Assembly (NCBI GenBank): GCA_011009095.1
Contig: VTPC01089669.1
Coordinates: 248,001-312,000 of the forward strand
Direction of reading: 5' to 3'
Source: Ignelater luminosus
Taxonomy: Eukaryota; Arthropoda; Insecta; Coleoptera; Elateridae
DNA length: 64,000 bases
The notes beneath the pieces are model-generated. The model was not told where the DNA came from and ran no database searches. It saw nothing but the letters and a program-made list of their open reading frames with translations. Shown one piece after another: positions 61,248 through 64,000 of this stretch. The translations under genes and the position numbers were made by a program. Positions within the stretch are counted from its first letter, which is position 1, and every line of letters begins with the position of its first letter.

Positions 61248-62950
61248 ATGAGTGATTTCGGAAAGACACGGTATTTGAATCAACAAGAATTAGAAGCAGA
61301 ATTAGAAGCGGCTTTGGATGAAATAAAAGCAGAAAGACTAGAAAATGGTAATTTTATGATTTTCTTTGTCATTTGGTTTTTATTTTGTTTATTTTTCTAT
61401 TTAGAAAATGTAGATGTTGTATACATACCCCCAGATCTAGATGAACTTACGGATCAAGAAGATATAGATGAAGATGTAATAACAGAAAATGATGTTTTGG
61501 ATAGAGAAATAGCTGGAACATTTGAGATACATGGTCCTGATAAAGAAGATGATGAATTTACTGATTCTGATGATGAACCACTGGCTGCTAAAATAGCAAG
61601 ACTTGAACAAAAACGTGACATTCAACCAAAATGGAGAAAAGAGGAATTTCAGTACACAATTATCCCTACTACAAATGAAAAATTGAACACTGAAGATATA
61701 GAAAAGAGACTTGGAGATAAGTCGCCTCTGGAAATCTTCGGTTTATATTTGGATGACAAAATCTTGTCTATGATTGTTAACTATTCTAATAAGTATGCAA
61801 AAGACAACAATCGGCACGACTTTGAACTAACGATCAAGGATCTAAAACGTTTTATTGAGATACTCATTTTGTCCGGTTATCATATCTTGCCACAAACGGA
61901 TTTGTATTGGTCTAGAGATGAAGATAAAGGTTTAGAAATAGTTCGTCAGTGTATGAGTCGTAATGTATTTCGAAGTATCAAGAAGAATTTGCACTTTTCG
62001 GATAATACAAATTTGGATAGGTCCGATAAGTTTACTAAACTTTGACCATTTTGCGATGTAATAAATATCCGTAATCTACAGTTTGGAATATTTACACATA
62101 ATTTATCCATCGATGAGCAAATGGTGCCTTACTTTGGGCGACATTCATGTAAGATGTTTATCAAAGGAAAACCAGTACGCTTTGGGTTTAAATTATGGTG
62201 CTTGTGTTCCTCTAATGGATACTTATATTAATTTATTCCCTATGCCGGAGCAAGCGCTAACAAAGAAAAACTTGGCATTGGCTTAGGTGGAAAAGTTATT
62301 ATGGATCTATTAACTTTTGTCAAAAATCCTGAAAATCACCGCATATCTTTGACAATTTTTTTTCATCTTATAAATTGTTTGCCGTCTTGAGTAATAAAGG
62401 ATATTTTGCTACGTGGACAATAAGAGACAACAGAGTAGCAAAATGCCCTTTAAATGGTCCCAAGATTATATGTAAAGAAGCACGATGATCATATGATTTT
62501 ATGTATGACAGTACAGCTAATGTAACTATTGCTCGATGGAATGATAACTCGGTAGTGACAATGGCAAGTAATAACTTTTCTGTTCTTCCACTGCACGATG
62601 CAAAGCGATATAATCGCAAAGAAAAGAAAAACATCTGCATTTCCCAGCCACATATAATATCCGAGTATAATAAATTTATGGGAGGCGTAGATCAGCACGA
62701 TAATGGTATTGCAAACTATAGGATAAACATACGAGGTAAAAAATGGTGGTGGCCTTTTTATTAACGTTATAGATAGTGTTATTGTGAACTCCTGGAAATT
62801 TTATCAAATTTCTCATACGACAAAAATCTCACAACTTGATTTTCGTTCGTATATAGCCGAATGTTGTAATGTTATTTTAAAATTCGCACTAAATCCGCCC
62901 CTGTCTTTTAATTTCGTTCAGATATTTGTTCCTCTGGCGCGTAATATTTA
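61248..62950 (+). pseudogene. piggyBac transposase pseudogene
   Basis: The frame begins MSDFGKTRYLNQQELEAEL. An acidic N-terminus (PPDLDELTDQEDIDED) precedes the catalytic domain: SPLEIFGLYLDD, DLKRFIEILILSGYH, then TGA at 62043 in the position of an Arg codon, SIDEQMVPYFGRH (first Asp), KPVRFGFKLWCLCSSNGY, a TAA in the position of Gln, FDNFF after a frameshift (second Asp), LSNKGYFATWTIRDNRVAKC, a further TGA near 62484, FMGGVDQHD (third Asp) and INIRGKKWWWPF. Another frameshift precedes INVIDSVIVNSWKFYQ. The usual C-terminal Cys-rich domain is absent. All three catalytic Asp are still readable, so the copy is fairly recent. The hydrophobic stretch near residues 37-55 interrupts the normal N-terminus and reads like an unspliced intron (GTAATTTT...TTTTCTATTTAG, 61347-61406). 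Confidence 0.88.
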
Positions 62951-63420
62951 AATTGTTCCGTCCTATAAACGAAGGTTTGTTAATAAGTCTTAGTCGCGAA
63001 TGTTGGAGTCACACGTCTCTGTTAAGTCAGGTTCAAGCTGAAAATCTAAGGAGTGGAATTTTTTATTTTCTCATAAGAATATTTGCATTTTGACTTGTTA
63101 GGTCGTGCATCTGGCTTCCCAACCCCACTCCGGTAAGCGCAAGCTGCGTGACAGGAGACGCAGAGAGAATAGGGATTACGTTGGTACTTTGTGATTTTCT
63201 CGGGGAGTCGAAATTTGGACACCGTGGAACGCGGGTGTTCACCGCGACCTCCCAGGCCCAAGCGGACCCGGTGCTTCTCGCGTTTTGTTTCGATCTTTAA
63301 GTGTGGCGCACGGTTAATTTCGACATTTTAGTGGCTGTGAATTTGCTGGTATTCTCCTCGTTATTAAGAAAATTAAAGTTTTGTGTTTGTGGAAGTTAAG
63401 TGTTTAAAAATTTATTGTGG
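62890..63420. promoter_or_regulatory. GC- and CpG-rich island, candidate promoter or 5' exon
   Basis: The stretch 63100-63310 is strikingly GC- and CpG-rich for this window (for example GCGGGTGTTCACCGCGACC near 63221). No reading frame in it is recognisable. CpG-rich patches in AT-rich insect genomes often mark promoters or 5' UTR exons. It lies upstream of the visible minus-strand RasGRF exons, but a plus-strand gene starting here is equally possible. Confidence 0.4.
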
Positions 63421-64000
63421 TTGAAACCATGCCTTCTCGTAATTAAATTTAGTGTAAATTCAATTCTTTTGTATTTGGAAAAGTTGCTGGAAACTCAAAG
63501 AACCTCCAGATTTAGAGTAAGGAATAATTGTTTATGTTACATACATTTGTTTGTATTTTCATGTTGTTTTGTTCAAATGCTTTGAGTATTTAACGTTAAT
63601 ATTTGGTTTATTTTAATGTTAGAAAAGTATCTTTATAGTGTATTCTTTCCGGAAAAATCTAGGGAAAACAATAGGTAGTTTAAGTTCTAGAGTAATCTTT
63701 TGAACGTTTTCTTTTTGTTTAAAGTAATACAAGTTCATATGTTCTAATTTTATTAATAGTTTTAAATCATGTTCAATTTTGTTTGTTTAGAGGGGTTTAA
63801 TACAATAATTATTTTGCGATTTAATGATTTCTAAACGCATTTATTTGACGGGTCCTTCAGACCTAATTTTTATGTAGTAATTGTCATTCTTTTATTTGAT
63901 GTTTGTAAAGTAATAATTTCTTCAATCAACCATATCATTTTGAATCTTTTTGTGAATGTTTATTTTACTCGATTTCAAAGCATAATAATAAATTCATGTA

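Larger units (their letters stand above)
60733..62950 (+). mobile_element. piggyBac-family element, 3' truncated
   Basis: A TTAA (60733-60736) is followed by CCCATTTTTGGCCAA and a perfect 18-bp palindrome TGGTGCGTATACGCACCA (60752-60769), a layout known from piggyBac termini. A damaged transposase follows at 61248-62950. No inverted copy of the 5' end or matching TTAA is seen on the right, so the 3' end is missing; similarity fades near 62890. Confidence 0.85.

Noticed and set aside
63046..63261. Minus-strand 71-residue frame in the GC-rich island.
   Set aside because: Pro/Arg/Lys-rich chance frame of GC-rich DNA; no PH-domain or other similarity that would link it to RasGRF.
1..64000. tRNA genes, rRNA, CRISPR arrays or bacterial-type operons.
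   Set aside because: No B-box-like GGTTCGANTCC with a foldable cloverleaf, no rRNA blocks and no regularly spaced direct repeats were seen. The sequence is eukaryotic.

Overview
The window looks like AT-rich nuclear DNA from an insect, possibly a beetle. The reasons are spliceosomal introns with GT/AG borders (many under 100 bp), an invertebrate-type RasGRF gene, and a dense mix of insect-style transposon relics. These relics include piggyBac, mariner, pogo, PIF/Harbinger, Tc1/mariner relatives with a DUF4817-like helix-turn-helix, hAT-like MITEs, a jockey-like LINE, copia and a DIRS-type recombinase. There are also many short dispersed ends of the form ACAGGGTG / CACCCTGT. Nothing bacterial (operons, Shine-Dalgarno sites, CRISPR arrays) is visible. 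Most long open frames are chance frames or transposon debris.

Two real host genes can be supported, both on the minus strand. (1) At 44857-56868 lie twenty consecutive exons of a Ras guanine-nucleotide releasing factor (RasGRF): coiled coil, IQ, DH, PH, REM, a Ser-rich linker and the CDC25 catalytic domain. All joints keep frame, giving about 1303 visible residues. The N-terminal PH domain is not found and probably lies beyond the right edge or in a short exon I could not see. (2) At 17840-24450 there is an unrecognised gene of about 12 short exons. Every internal junction is phase 1, so each internal exon can be skipped without a frame change. The product is an acidic, Ser/Thr/Asn/Glu-rich, probably disordered protein with a hexapeptide SSSSSK tandem array that contains an assembly gap. 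This is the best candidate for something undescribed.

Layout: 1-4600 mostly unassigned, with a CpG-rich patch near 1.1-1.25 kb; 4616-7665 a decayed jockey-like LINE with a 7-bp target duplication, inserted inside a small inverted-repeat element that has a second, uninterrupted end at 7.96 kb; 12.1-13.6 kb two Tc1/mariner relics and a LINE scrap; 13.95-14.64 kb a compositionally distinct island; 16.2-17.8 kb a hAT-like non-autonomous candidate; 17.8-24.5 kb the phase-1 gene, with a PIF/Harbinger relic (transposase plus Myb/SANT partner) in its largest intron; 25.17-25.6 kb a DIRS-type tyrosine recombinase; 30.1-34.7 kb a graveyard of copia, Tc1/mariner, mariner and pogo relics; 38-42.6 kb several foldback or inverted-repeat elements, including a 500-bp palindrome; 44.9-56.9 kb RasGRF; 60.73-62.95 kb a broken piggyBac lying upstream of the visible RasGRF exons; 62.9-63.4 kb a GC/CpG-rich island that could be a promoter.

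The transposons do not work together; they record successive insertions. All domain calls were made by eye from translated sequence, without database searches.
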